Below are positions 1 to 12,009 of a stretch of 64,000 nt of DNA, piece by piece. Positions within the stretch are counted from its first letter, which is position 1; every line of letters begins with the position of its first letter. The position numbers and the translations under genes were made by a program. The notes beneath the pieces are model-generated. The model saw only the letters and a program-made list of their open reading frames with translations, was not told where the DNA came from and did no database searches. The DNA comes from Opisthocomus hoazin. Its lineage: Eukaryota; Chordata; Aves; Opisthocomiformes; Opisthocomidae. Where the stretch lies: NCBI RefSeq assembly GCF_030867145.1, contig NC_134441.1, positions 9,160,992 through 9,224,991 on the forward strand. The letters run 5' to 3'.

Positions 1-2500
1 AGAACACTCATGTTGCAGATCCTGAAGTTATAAAAGTGAATGTTCAGACCACAGACTTGGTCTCTCATCCGGCCAGGAAACAGAAAGCCCTCATGAGCAG
101 GCGCCTGGCAGAAAGCACAGCCTTCTCCCTCCACAGGGCAGATGCTCAGACCAAACTCCTTACGAAACAGCGTCAGAGTAAGAATTATTTGCAGACATTA
201 TTCTCCACTAATTTTCCACAATTAATGTATGTGGGCAAATCACACACTGCTTGTCCGATGCCTGAATAGAAGAAGAGTCCAAGTTCACCTAATAAGTGAC
301 CCACTGCAAATCATTTGCTCAGGTCTCTCGAAACCCCGTGCAGCTCGCACCGGGAAGGAGCCGGGAGCGCTGCAGCGCGGTTTTCCACTCACATTTGCAG
401 TCCAAGCACATGGACTGGGGAACCTCCCCCGCAAGGCTCGATGCCGCACCGCGATGCCAGCAGCCCGACGGCTGCGCGCATCGGCCGTGCGGAGGAAGGC
501 ATCAGGGTACCAGCACCCAGCGAGAGCGACTCGCGGGCACGGCTGCCACCGGCACCGCCTCCCCCTGAGCCCCGGGGCAGGTTCTCAGCCCTCTCGCTGG
601 CTCCACGGGTCCCTCGGCACCGGGGTCCAAGGGGAATTCGTGCTGCTCTCCGGAGCGGCGACCAGAACAGACGCTCCAATGCGCCAAGCTTCCCCACCGC
701 GGGCAGAGGCTGCTGCAGGGGCACGGCAAAGCACGGCACAGGCAGCACCACCGGGGACCCCGGCCAGGGCTGGGCCAGGCCCCCAGCTCGCCCTCGCCAT
801 CCCTCTGCCTCGCGTCACGCAGCCCAGCAGACGAGGTTCCGTAATGACATTATTGTGCCAAACGTCTGCAGCGTCTGCTGGGATTTCACAGAGGATGACA
901 AATGAGCACAACACCTCGCACTAGAAATACACAACAGAAAAACATGTTGCTTTCCACATTTCAAAAACATCTGCTATGAATTAAAGATTCAGCTCACCTA
1001 CAATTACGGGCACAGAAGCAAAGAGGTTGGCTGAGCATCCCATTGCTCACCAGTCTCTACTCCTGTTTCTGCAGCAGTGCTTCTGCCTCCTGTAGACAAA
1101 ATTTGGCATCTGCAGCACCCTTCATCAAGATCTGGAAGGTGTCCCTAAAACTGCAGCCCTAGACTTCACAGCGGCTGCCAGGGATCTCTGCTGCACGCCG
1201 AGGGCAGCCAGCAGAGCCTTTATAGGAGATGTCTTAAGGGATTCACAGTAAATGTGCATTATCGTTCACATCGTTTATTAATGCAGCTCAGCATCCTTGG
1301 ATACTGCACATTGATTAAGCTTCATGTACATCTCCACTGGCCTCACCGAGACAAATGTCTCCCCTTGAACCAGAGCAAAACTTTGGGGAAACTTCATATG
1401 CCAGGCCTCTCAGCACCAATTCTGATTTTGTTGAAATACTGCAGACACTGGTAGTCTTAGGGCATTCAAAAGCAGGGACAAAACGCAGCTAATCCACACA
1501 GGCCCCAGGAGTGCAGAAGTCCCTCATCCCCAGGCTCTCCACATTCATCACTTCTCCTGGAGTCCTCCAGGACAGGCTGGACCGTATTCCACATCCTTGC
1601 TCCACACGGCACCAACTGTGCAACCCACCATCACTGGGGGAGGATGGTCCTCTGCTCCCTGCCCAGTGACCACCACGCGAAGAGTGACCAACTGTGCCCT
1701 GGTCCCTCCTGCACAGCCATCACACCGAGTGACCTGCACCCCCCTCCTCATCTGAACACCTCCTGTCAGGTTAATGCTGAGACAGCCCCTCACTGTGATG
1801 AGGATTTACACCACGCTGCTGCAGAGCTGCTCAGAGCACCTCTCCCACGGCCCTGGGAGCAGGTGCCGAGACACAGACATGCAGTGGCTTTCCTTTCTCG
1901 GAGGATTTCACAGCAGTATATCCCTCCGTAATTTCCTCCCTTGTTTAATAGGAATTCATTTAATTTTGTTTTGAAGATATGCAGTGCTGCTAATTGCTGT
2001 TCTAACATGTCTCTAATAATATATCCTTTCTAATTGTTTATTGCTTGCCTGCCTCTTAAGTGCTTAAATATGTTCACAAATACTAATCTATTCTCTGCAC
2101 AATCAGTGATTCCTACTCAGCGAAGCACAGTGCAGCACATTTAATATAAAAAAACTTAGGTTCCTTTGGCTGAACTCCTAATTGATCTCCTTGCTAACTA
2201 TGTTTCTTTGAAAACTAGCTTTCAGTCATGTTCAAATTGCAGCCTGACTTTGCAAATTTAGGCAGAAGGAAAAACCAGACATGCAGCAGACAACATTGCA
2301 GTGACATCATTTACAGAACAAGACGCCACCAGTAAAAATAGCCTTTTGAATCCTGAGTTTTCAGAGAGGAACTGTAAATGCTGGTGTAGCTGCTTACTGG
2401 GAACGGTGTAGCTGATGCCACCCTGTAAAACACACGGCTGGAAGAGGCAGCGACGGAGGAGTTACGAACCAACAGAGCAGAGTTATGAAGAGCACCCTAC
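1..2500 (-). other. ZMAT4: ZMAT4 intron downstream of first coding exon (partial)
   Basis: This stretch follows the splice donor of the ZMAT4 coding exon, so it is the 5' part of the next intron. The next ZMAT4 coding exon, which should begin with a Ser-Arg-Lys-His stretch completing the zinc finger, was looked for on the minus strand and not found, so the intron runs out of the window. About 340-840 is GC-rich with scattered CpG. About 1900-2400 is AT-rich and has no coding signal. No repeat family was recognised. Confidence 0.75.
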
Positions 2501-2602
2501 CTCGTAATGGGCCACGCGCTGGGACTCGGATATCAGCTGAGCGCTGCACACTTTGCAGTAACTTTCAGTGAATAGTTCCTGGTCGATGTCGGACGATTTC
2601 AT
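2501..2602 (-). CDS. ZMAT4: ZMAT4 first coding exon (zinc finger matrin-type 4), partial
   Basis: Read on the minus strand, the exon opens with ATG at 2602-2600 and encodes 34 residues, starting [19 protein letters not shown] and ending VAHYE. From memory the human ZMAT4 N-terminus is the same except for Asp instead of Glu at positions 9 and 13. Cys16, Cys19 and His32 are three of the four ligands of the first U1/matrin-type C2H2 zinc finger; the second His lies in the next exon, so an intron splits the finger. The exon ends after a complete Glu codon (phase 0) at a good donor, GAG followed by GTAGGG. The acceptor is a pyrimidine-rich stretch ending in AACAG directly before the ATG, so the 5' UTR must come from an upstream exon. 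ZMAT4 is a poorly studied nuclear protein with four such fingers, thought to bind nucleic acid. Identity is near certain; only this fragment of the protein is present. Confidence 0.96.
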
Positions 2603-4281
2603 CTGTTCGCAGCAGAGGGAAGAGACAATAAACAGCGTCAGTCACAACAGGCAGGCAGATCAGGACATGTTGAGGGTCCCCACAGAGACACCGGCAACGC
2701 AACGCTTGAGTCGAACGGTTCTTGACGGTCCCCAACACCTGTAATTCGGCATCCCGGGGTTCGTGCACGCCAGGCTGTGTCGAGTGCTCGGTCCTCGCCT
2801 GCAGCCGCTCCCGGCACAGCGGGGGACCCGCCGGACACACGCCTGTGCCCCGGGAGCACCTGACCCGCTGAACACCCTCGCCCACAGGCACGGCACCTTC
2901 CTGTGCTGCCCCGCAATCGTACCTCCTGTCTGAGCTACAGTTGTAAGTGGCTGCTCTTCTCCGTTAGCTTTCCTGTCTAGAAACACCACGTACACAACCA
3001 GCTACAGCATATATCGCTCATGGCTCGAAACACACTTAACTATTTGTTGTACAATACAAAAGAGCTGATAAAGAGTTTTCTGTGAAATGCAAATATGACA
3101 ACCTGGGGGAAGGTGTTTTTAAGCCTGAAGGGTGCTCTGCTATATTTCTCCATTTAGACATGGAAGGAAATTGCTTGGGTGATTTACTGGGCTGGGCTGT
3201 TCTCAAGCAGCTGTTTAAATATTTGTGCGCTCCCCAGGACTTCCAGCGAGCTCACCTGCTCTCACACAAACAGCCTGCTGCGTGATCTGGTTCACAGCAA
3301 TACTTCAGCTCTCTGTTCGCACCTTCCTCGTTATGCAAGAAATTGCAGGTATCCAACTCTGAACTGATAACCACGATGCAGATCAGGAAGACTGAGGCTT
3401 ATAAAACACTGAACTCGGGCAGAGCCAGAAAACACCAGAAGTAGCTTCGCAGACAGGGTATTTAAAAACAAAAAACGCAGTGCAAAAGAGGAGGGAAAAC
3501 AGAGGGCGATGCCTTCTGGCTAATGCCAAGATAAAGTCTATTAATTCACAATCACAACAGACCTGGGCATAATGAAGACTGATAATACAGTTTTTATAGA
3601 GCTTATTTCACTGATTGGGAAGAAAAGCAACATGGAAATGAACACGTTAGGAGATCTCATTAGCAGAAAGACAATCAGGTGGAGAAAGCCCTGTCATTGC
3701 AGGGCCATGCAGCAGAGCTCGGGCCTCGTTTTCTTTTGCCATCTGCCTAGGTTTAATCTTCATTCACTCCGTCTAGAGAAACACCGCGTTGAGAAACTTT
3801 CAAAGACACAAAGCGAGCCTTTTACGAGTACCAGAAGTGTTGCAAAATTGCATCAAAGGCAAAATAAAGTGGGGAGGACGAAATCTCGCTTAAATACAAC
3901 AGACTGACACAAGGCAAACCAAAGAATCTCATTAAACTTCAATCCAGCAACCAAGACAGAAGCAGGTAATATTGCCCTCATTTGCATGCAGTCTGAAGTG
4001 CTCACAGTACAAACTCTCATTGCAAAAATCAGAGTAAATCAAAAGCTGCTCAGTATTTGCTTAGCCCTTCATGCTCTGATAAGAGATCACAAGTCTATTC
4101 TGCCTCTAACACACACGTACCTAAGAATGGAGCTGTCTGAGCCCCCCTTTACAGCAGCAGGGGCTAAACAGACTGACACAGGAACAGGCTTTAATGTCTG
4201 TTCTCTAAGCAGTAACTTCTGATACAGGTATAGGCTTCGTTAGCCTCGATGCTGCCAGTTAGGTTTTATTTGCCATTGTAC

Positions 4282-4418
4282 TACGCAGGACGTAACGCAC
4301 CGCAACAGGCGAACACAGTTGTTACGCTGACAATGTACATGTTACGCAGCGCGACTGATGGGTCACCATTCGGTTACCCAGTAAAGTCTCCCTGGAATGT
4401 CAGGCCTTCGGGTAACGC
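4282..4418. promoter_or_regulatory. Cluster of TACGC / TAACGC motifs
   Basis: Within about 140 bp there are CTACGC (4281), GTAACGC (4292), GTTACGC (4321), GTTACGC (4341) and GGTAACGC (4411), with GGTTACCC at 4372. These CpG-containing words should be rare outside CpG islands. They resemble half-sites of C/EBP- or PAR-type bZIP proteins or of RFX proteins. Function is inference from motif likeness only. The cluster sits just left of a GC-rich segment in the probable ZMAT4 first intron. Confidence 0.25.
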
Positions 4419-4429
4419 ATCCAGAGCAG

Positions 4430-5300
4430 AGGCGAGAGGAGCATCCCCTGCGTGCCGTCCCCGCAGCACACTCCAGTACCAGCGTGGCCCCCGTGCTGTG
4501 CACGCCCACGGAAAGCAGCGCTCTGGCAAACACCAACTCCTCACCACGATGTTGCTCATCCCATCGGCCGCAGCACCGAGCTCTGCCTCTGCCCGGGCGC
4601 TTGGCGAAGGTCCCTCCGCAGCTCTCGGCCCCGGCACCGCTCTGCTCCAGCTCGGGAGCACAGGCAGCTCTCCCCGAAACGCCAGCACCCGCGGGGCCCC
4701 ACCACGGGCTCCCTCGGCCCCTCGCTCGCGTCGGCTCGGGCTCTTTCCCACTGCAGCTGCCTTCTCCCTCTCCTTCCCCCGCGGCCTGGCCCTGTCCACC
4801 CCGTGCACCCAGGACCAGCTCAGCCGCGCGTGCCCGTGCCCCAGCACGTCTCCCCAGGGAAGAGCCAGCTCCCGCTGCCTGCAGCCGCGCAGCAAACCCC
4901 GGAGCTGCGGTGGGGCAATGGCTGCTTCGCTCCCGTTCTCCTGCCGCTCCCAGGACCGGGCGCACCTTCCCTACGGCGGGACCCCACCACCCTGCCCGGC
5001 CCTCACGCCAGCATCCCGGCAGCGAGCGGCTCTCGGCTGCCGTCGTCCCACTCTCCGCAGAGGGACGGCCGTGTTGCCTCGACCTCCCCAGGTCCCGCGG
5101 CTGTCCCCACGCTGCTCTCCCCTGTTGAGCCGCTGGCAGGAGGACGGGGCGACCCTCCTTCCCTGCCCCCCACTCGGGGACCAGGCTTTTCGCTTGGCTT
5201 CGAGCGCTGGATACGCCAGCGAGCAGCGATGCCGCAGCAGAGCACCGTTCCCCAAAAGCTCCCCGTGCCCTGGGAAGCGCAGCAAGCCCAGGATCGTTAA
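4430..5300. other. GC-rich, moderately CpG-rich segment without a gene
   Basis: About 870 bp rich in C and G with scattered CpG, much weaker than the two islands further right. It is open over long distances in several frames on both strands (for example 4249-5346 on plus and 4363-4965 on minus). The translations are Pro/Arg/Ala/Ser-rich and unlike any family I know, as expected for stop-poor GC-rich DNA. I see no convincing promoter elements. Confidence 0.4.
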
Positions 5301-6544
5301 AGCTTGCCAGATGGCAGTGTCCCCTTGTCAGGGAGGAGAAATGTAACTGGGTGTCCTCCTCGTACTCTGGAGCCTGGCAGAGGGTTTCACTGCCTCTTTT
5401 TGCAGGTACTGCTTTTTAATAGTGATGAAAAGGACAGCAAGGCAGAAGAGTGAGGGATGGGGATTAGGGGGAACAGGAGAATAAACAGAGGCAAAGCCTC
5501 TTTCATGCTTTTGCACAAATACATTAGACTAAACCACAGAGATGATTCAAGCACATGTAAGCTTGGCTACTTAAAATAATTAGAGAGCTCTGGTAAGAGT
5601 AACTGCTTTGGGCAAAATTTATTACAAGAGGTTTGACAAAAATAAGAGATTCACCTTACCAAGGAAGATTTCCACACAAGCAATCCAGTACCAGTACCCA
5701 TTTACACAAATCACCCTTGCAAAGCTGCCACTAAAACCCAGAGAGCCTGAGAACAAGTTTAAATTCAAGTATCAGCTATTGACTTGAGAAAACAGACATT
5801 TACCTCTCCCACATATATGCAACAGAAGAGCAAAAGTCTCTTCTCCTCCTCGCTGGCCTCCTAATTGTCTCTCTGCTGCTGGAGAGCCCCAGTATAGCCT
5901 TACTTTCCAGAGTCCCTTCCTGAGGGCTGACACTTTAAATTTGGCTGGTACAACCTGCTGGCTCCGAGTAAAGCTTTTACATTTGGTGGCTGTTAGCTGG
6001 TTCCTTTGCTTTTCTTAAAATATATGCTTTTCTGTACTCTTGTATTTTCTTCTCTAGGATAACATGCTAGAGCAGTACGTCAAACAGATGCCAAGGCAAT
6101 ACACAGTGAAATGAATGCATGAACACGTACCTCTCCACGCCACTGTTTCAGAACAGGCTCTCCCGCTGCCGCGGTCCGCAAGGTGCCACGGGGCTGGTCT
6201 CGCACGCAGACCATAGGAAAGGTCCAGGGCTGGTGTCTCCTGGGGATCTGCGCAGAGACCCCGTCACCACGGAAGAACCAAGCAAGGGACCTGTCTGCTT
6301 CCTACCAAGGGACTGGTACAGGGACGCTGTGACTGCAGCAAGGCAACCTGCCGATGGCATCTGTGCATAACTGCAAGGGCTCCCATCTGCAGCGAGAGGC
6401 AGACTCCAGACATGAAGCCTTGGGAAAAAGAAAACAGCTCTGTTGTGTGAGTACCTCCCTCCTGCTCCAGAAAAGCTCCTTCCCCCCCCTTCTCCTCCTC
6501 TTGTCTCAGATACACTCGGCATTATTATTCTGTGGGTCAATCCT

Positions 6545-6650
6545 AGCAGTGATTTATTAACTTATTCTGCCAGCAACTGTCATAAAGGAAGTCCATAAGC
6601 AATTAATATTGCTGTATTTCTAATTACTTAATTCCACTCTGACTCTCCCT
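6545..6650. promoter_or_regulatory. AT-rich candidate conserved non-coding element
   Basis: A short AT-rich block with several TAAT-type homeodomain cores inside otherwise mixed-composition intron. It contains the inverted repeat AGCAATTAATATTGCT at 6598-6613 (6-bp arms, 4-bp centre). It looks like the core of an enhancer-type conserved element, but conservation cannot be tested from one sequence. Confidence 0.2.
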
Positions 6651-8920
6651 GCCTAACAGCTCCTAGAACTGACTAGCCTTTGGCTGATCCTCACTACACA
6701 GCCCATCTTTGTCAAAAAGCAGAATGGGAAGGGGGTGATTTCTCCGTCACCACCAGCCATCAGCCTTCGGCATGTCCACAGCTGCAAAGCACCGCACGCC
6801 TCCAGGATGCCCAGGGAGAACCGCAGGTGCTGAGCAGGGAGGGACAGGTTCCCTGCACACCCTCAGAGGCTTTTCTTGCTGAGAGCTGAAGAACCAACGT
6901 GCGATTCACAGCCTTGCCAGCTAGACTCCAGCCATTCAGCTGAGCAGAAGCACTTGGTCTGCACACCAAGGTCTACGTATCTAAAACCCTTGGTCTCCCC
7001 CTCCTCAGGTCGGGCTTGAACGGTGGGGCCTCCATCACAAACACTGACCACTTCGTCTCCTTTCAGCAGGGTTTATCATCGCCTCTTGTGCTGGCCCTCA
7101 AGTGTTGAGGCCCCCTCCCCGCTCGTGATCAGTAACCTCTGCACATGTCAGCTCAGCATCTCCAGCAACGGCAAACTGCGTCGTAAGAGACCTCATTTTA
7201 AATACCTCGTGCCATATGGCTACGATTCTTCTCAGCAGTTTCAGTGATTATAATAGCTTAATGAAAATCAATTTGATGGGTCTGACTCCAGTCTTTGGCA
7301 ACTGCTACAAAGACGCTAAGTTGCATTAAATTTTAGAGGACAGCAATCCACATATTGACATGAGACACATATTCAAGGCCAAATTCCTTTTCAAGGATAT
7401 GATTTGCACCTCCTGAACCCCACTAGACATGGCCACGTGCTGAATATGTACCTGCCACAAGGGCGAGCGACGGAAGGGCACCTGCAGTAAATGCTTCTGC
7501 AGTCCAGACCCAGCCAGGACAGCGAGATGGCTGCAGGACCTCCTCTAGCACCAGCTGGGTGGGTGGGAGCTGCAGCAGCTCTTGCTGCTGGACAGCCCTC
7601 GGGGTCCTTGCTCACCAGGCAGGAGCAGAAGCACAATCTGCAGTCACTGCTAGCAAACACTTCCCATCATGTTTCTGATAAACACTGTTGTAATCTCCTT
7701 TCCGGCAATCTTCCCTCAGCAAGCTAACTCTATTTTTATCATTGTATACCCTGTTATCAAGTTCATCACCCCCTCTTTTTTGAGCGATGAGCTCAGTGAA
7801 TAGGAAAAGAAGTTCTTTTAATAACAAGAAATTCACAACTGGTAGCAAAAGTTCCAGAGTACAACACGAACAAGACAGTTTTTCTAATTCCAAGTTCTGC
7901 CTTCTATACCACTTCACAGACTACCCTTGGCATTGTTCACTGTCAATTATTTCTGTGTTTCAACAAAAAGCAGAAAACCATGAAAACCCTGAGAAGCTGC
8001 AGATGACTTCATGTCATTTCAGGGTTGGGAGTTTGAAAACGCAGCACCATCCCTCCCCGAACCAGCCTGTTGTCTGCTGCAGACGGCTTGCGGCTTTCCC
8101 AACGGCTCGTCCTGCGCTGCTTGCAAGCGCCCGCGCCAGCAGATCCCAAGGCACTTCCAGCAACAGCTCAGGAGGAGATGTGTTAAACAGAGACAGCAAA
8201 TGGAGGATCTAAACCTGAGATCAGAGCCAAGCCCCTGCGTAAGCGCTGTCTAAACTTTACAACGCACACCTCCGGTACGAGGATACAAGTTACAGGCAGA
8301 CAGCCCCGAAGCTGCCGGCTCGGCTGCTGCGACCGCAGACCTGCGCATGCATCCCCTTCCTCAGCCACACGCCACCCGCACACCCACCCTCCTCCTGTCC
8401 CAGCCAAGGCCGCGCAGACCCCGAGGGCTCGCAGCAGGAGGGGGCAGTGACCCGTGCCACACGTCCAGGCGCGGCGAGCGCGTCCGCCCCACCGCGGGCA
8501 CTGCCCCGCTGCGCTCCACCGGCGGCACGGGAACCCGCTGCCCACCGTCCCCGCGGGCCAGGCCTCCCACCGGCTCCTTCCAGTTACGAGTCTGCCTTCC
8601 CGACTGAACTTTTATAAAAATTTTTTAAAATCACTGCTTCTCAGTGCCAAATCCTCCCCCAGCCCAGCCCCAAACACTGCTACCGGGTTTAGGGGAGCAT
8701 CCCCCAAGGCAGCCTCCAGGCAGGGCTGCTCTCCCCGGGACAGCTCGCACCCAGTTCCCTGCCTGCAACGCACTGCCGCGGGTGCACGGACCCAGCGCAG
8801 CCGCACCCAGACCAGCAGCTGACACAGGAAAACGGCCTTCGCACCGTCATCAGGGACTCGGGGCGCATCAGCCCCTCAGCCCGGCCCACCCGTGGGGGGG
8901 ATTCGAACGCCTCACCCTGA

Positions 8921-8984
8921 GCCTCACGCTCCACCACCACCGCGGGGCTCGCTCCATCACCACCACGGAGCTCGCTCCATCACC
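8921..8984 (+). repeat. Short degenerate tandem repeat, about 23-bp unit
   Basis: Two near-identical copies of a unit containing GAGCTCGCTCCATCACC or GGGCTCGCTCCATCACC, linked by CACCAC, stand next to each other (about 8944-8984). A more diverged copy (CTCACGCTCCACCACCACC) precedes them. It is a minor local duplication in a GC-rich stretch. Confidence 0.6.
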
Positions 8985-11963
8985 TGCTCGTTGCGATGCA
9001 CTGGGAATTCCCACACAGGTTCGTTTTTCCTGTTGTACCATCAAGGACCAGGAGCGCTACACAACACAGCACTGAATTCAGCCACTCGGTTCTTCCGGTC
9101 AAGAAGAAAGAAAAGAATTGTGGTCCCTCATCCAATTTACGCTCAAGGGCCTTAATCACCTTTCCCAGAATTAACAGCTTCCAAAACCTCCGTACTGGAG
9201 CTCTGCAGAAGTGACAACTGAGCATGTGCACGAATGCCAAATGCAAACAACAAGCCAAAAATTAAATGTCCTGACTTTCATGTTATGAATTATTTGTGGC
9301 TTTTGCTGCTGTCACTCTCTCATGGATTAACATCTTGTGTAACACCTCCTGTTTTCTTCTGTTGTTTAATTTGTCTTGCAATAAAAAGAAAAAAAGTCTT
9401 TACTAATAATTAATGTTCTTTCAGCAACTGTGTCACTGCACTTACAACAAGGCATCTGAAGAAATGCAAAACACTGCCTTTTGAAGTGCCTTATTTCCCA
9501 GCACAATCAGCACGACAGATGACTGAGCCTGTTCCACGAGTGCAATTCTCCTCCTGCTTTCACTGCCTTGAGAAAGCCGTGCTCTGGGCGCTGGAGACCA
9601 CCGCAGCCTCCCGGCACAGGGAGCACGGCTGGCTACCGAGGGGCAGGGGACGGGGCGGCTCACCTGAGCAGCACCGCGCTGCCCGCTCTCCCCAGGGAAG
9701 AAGAACACCAAGCAGTAGACAGGACAGGATGCAGAGTGACGGCAGGACCCCGTGCAGCCCACCCTGAGCCTGGTGCCAGAGGCCGAAGTCGCAGCTGCGG
9801 GATCCGCAGCCCCCACCCGCACCAGCACCCAAATTCGCCCACTCTCCCCTGCAGCCGCGGTGGAGGTGGGACAGGGCCCTCGCCAGCGAGCGATGCGACG
9901 GAGCCCGGACAATCCTGCGTCCCGGAGGGGATGGTGGCAGCATCCCCACCCCTGAGGAGCTCGCTACGAACCACATCCTCGGAGGACGTGCATGCTATTT
10001 TCCGTTTTTCCTGTTCTCCTGCCAAACCAAGGATGCTCCATGTCCCTCCAGCTGTGCTGCACATCGGCCGTCCCTGCCACGCTTCGCCTTCCCTGCCGTT
10101 CTTGTTTGGTTTGGGGTTTATCTGCCATCTCCCTACCCCCTCCATTCCTGAAATCCTCTCCAGAGTCAATTTGCTTCACTTCTGCATCCAGCCTTTGATG
10201 CATTTTGACACACTTTATTGGAGCCTTGAAAATCAGAACAAGACTGTGTGGCATGAGCTGGGGAGCAGGAGAGATCCTGCACGTGTCTGCTGCATGTGTC
10301 AAAACACAGAGCAGAGGCTGCGGAGAGCAACACGGAGGAGACGCAGCCGCAGGGCAGACGAGTCTCACCCTGAGCACCCCAAACACCCAACCTTGGACAA
10401 CTTCCCCTGCGTAAGCAGCCAAATTGCTTCCTCACTGGGACCTACCTCGTGATGATTGCCAGGACTAAGGGACACTCAGACAGCAGCAGTGTCCTCTCAG
10501 CGGACGATGATGTTTTTGAAAGGAGCCTCACGGCTCCCACGTGGAGGGGAGAGCCCCACGCAAGGGGCGAGAAGCTCCCCATGGACCGCGAGAGCAGGCG
10601 CATGGGAAGAGGGATTTCTGTGCGGGATTCAGCTGCGGGAGCAGGGTCTCGCAGGGATGTGTCACCAAATTCCCCTGGGACTCGCGAGCGGCGGGGGGAG
10701 CTGCCAGATGTTCCCCCCTCCTCATCTCATCACGAGCGGCACCAAGGCACCCTTTATAAATAGAACCAAGCAAGAAAAAAACTGATGAACACGTCAGGAA
10801 AAGCCATGCCCTCTGGCCAGAGGGAAGCCAGGGTGGACGCTGCCTTCGGGGCAGAAGAACAGCGAGGCCAAGGCTCGGGGTGTGTGGGTGCTCTGCACGC
10901 CCTGCGCAGCACCACACCACGGCAAACGATGGGGACGCAAGCGTACGTGTGGCAGGAAAACCCAGCCAGTGCCTTTCCGACCTCGCGCTTGTCTGAGGTG
11001 GGAACAAAGGGCGAGCCGAGGAAATTACAGGCGCGTAGATTTAGAGAGCAAAGAAAAGACCTGCGGGTGCAGCAGAGAGCAAGCCCTCCGTGCCACGAAC
11101 TGCCTCAGGGGTGATGAAGGAAGGATGCTGCCAAGTGAAAAGGGAGCCACGCTGCAATTCTGAGAGTGGCACCATCCCCTCCCTACAAATGCGTGTCCTG
11201 GTTATACACATGAATTGTTCTAATTATTCACACTACATCGTGTGGCAGGATTTAATTGCAAACATGTGCTGACTTGAATAAAAATATACTTTAAAAAGGA
11301 GATTGATATATTGTGACTGCTTTAATAGAGTTTGTGGGAGATGAATGAAGAACAAATCCCACTTTCTGCTTCAGGGCATCAATTCTGCATACTGCACCCT
11401 TCAAGGACGGGGCTCTGGCACTCCCTCCAGCGTGGCCGGGTGGCACGGCTCGGCCCCTTCGCAGCAGGGATGGCCCAGAAACGCTCCTGAAAGAAGGGGT
11501 TAAAACAGACCCGTGCAGGCTTCGGTGGAGGCTGCACTCTGAGATGGAGGGGTTGACACAGTCAGATGGCTGAGGGGAGGGACTCGCTTGTACTGGGATG
11601 CGGAGAGCTGGTACGGGCAAGAAACAAGGTACCCTGGCCTGGGACATCCCTGCTGCTGGCACCAACAGACTCCCCTTGCCAAAGCCCTGGCCAAGCCCCA
11701 CTGTGGGGAGGAAGCCTGCTCTGACACAGCCCGGCACGAAGCCCCAGCGCCTGCTCCTTTCCCTCCTGCTCGGCCCTAAACCCTCCCATCGCAGCCCACT
11801 CCGCCCTTCCTCCCACCCAGGGACGCGTTCCTGGCCGCTCTCACCATGCCCCAGCCCCTTGGGGACCCACACGTCCCCGGGGACCACGCATGGCACCAGG
11901 GCGTCGCGGGGCCGGAGCGCGGGGTGCAGCCCGGCACCTTGCGGGCTCGCATGCTGCAGAGCC

Positions 11964-12009
11964 AGGGTTACCATGTGATGCTCCTGGTTGCTACGGAAAC
12001 CGCGGTTTC
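11964..12009. promoter_or_regulatory. Candidate RFX X-box pair with 14-bp palindrome
   Basis: GTTACCATG at about 11967 resembles an RFX half-site. 11987-12000 reads GTTGCTACGGAAAC, which differs from the palindromic X-box form GTTGCCATGGAAAC at two positions. It overlaps the perfect palindrome GAAACCGCGGTTTC at 11996-12009. The group lies in a CpG-containing GC-rich patch of the probable ZMAT4 first intron. RFX binding is inference from the motif; the palindrome could also serve another dimeric factor. Confidence 0.3.

Noticed and set aside
1..2500. Search for the second ZMAT4 coding exon
   Set aside because: No minus-strand SRKHASK-like stretch was found; the exon lies beyond the window.
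8886..8960. tRNA T-loop-like GTTCGAATCCCC on the minus strand
   Set aside because: The T-stem does not pair fully and no D-arm, anticodon arm or acceptor stem can be drawn upstream.
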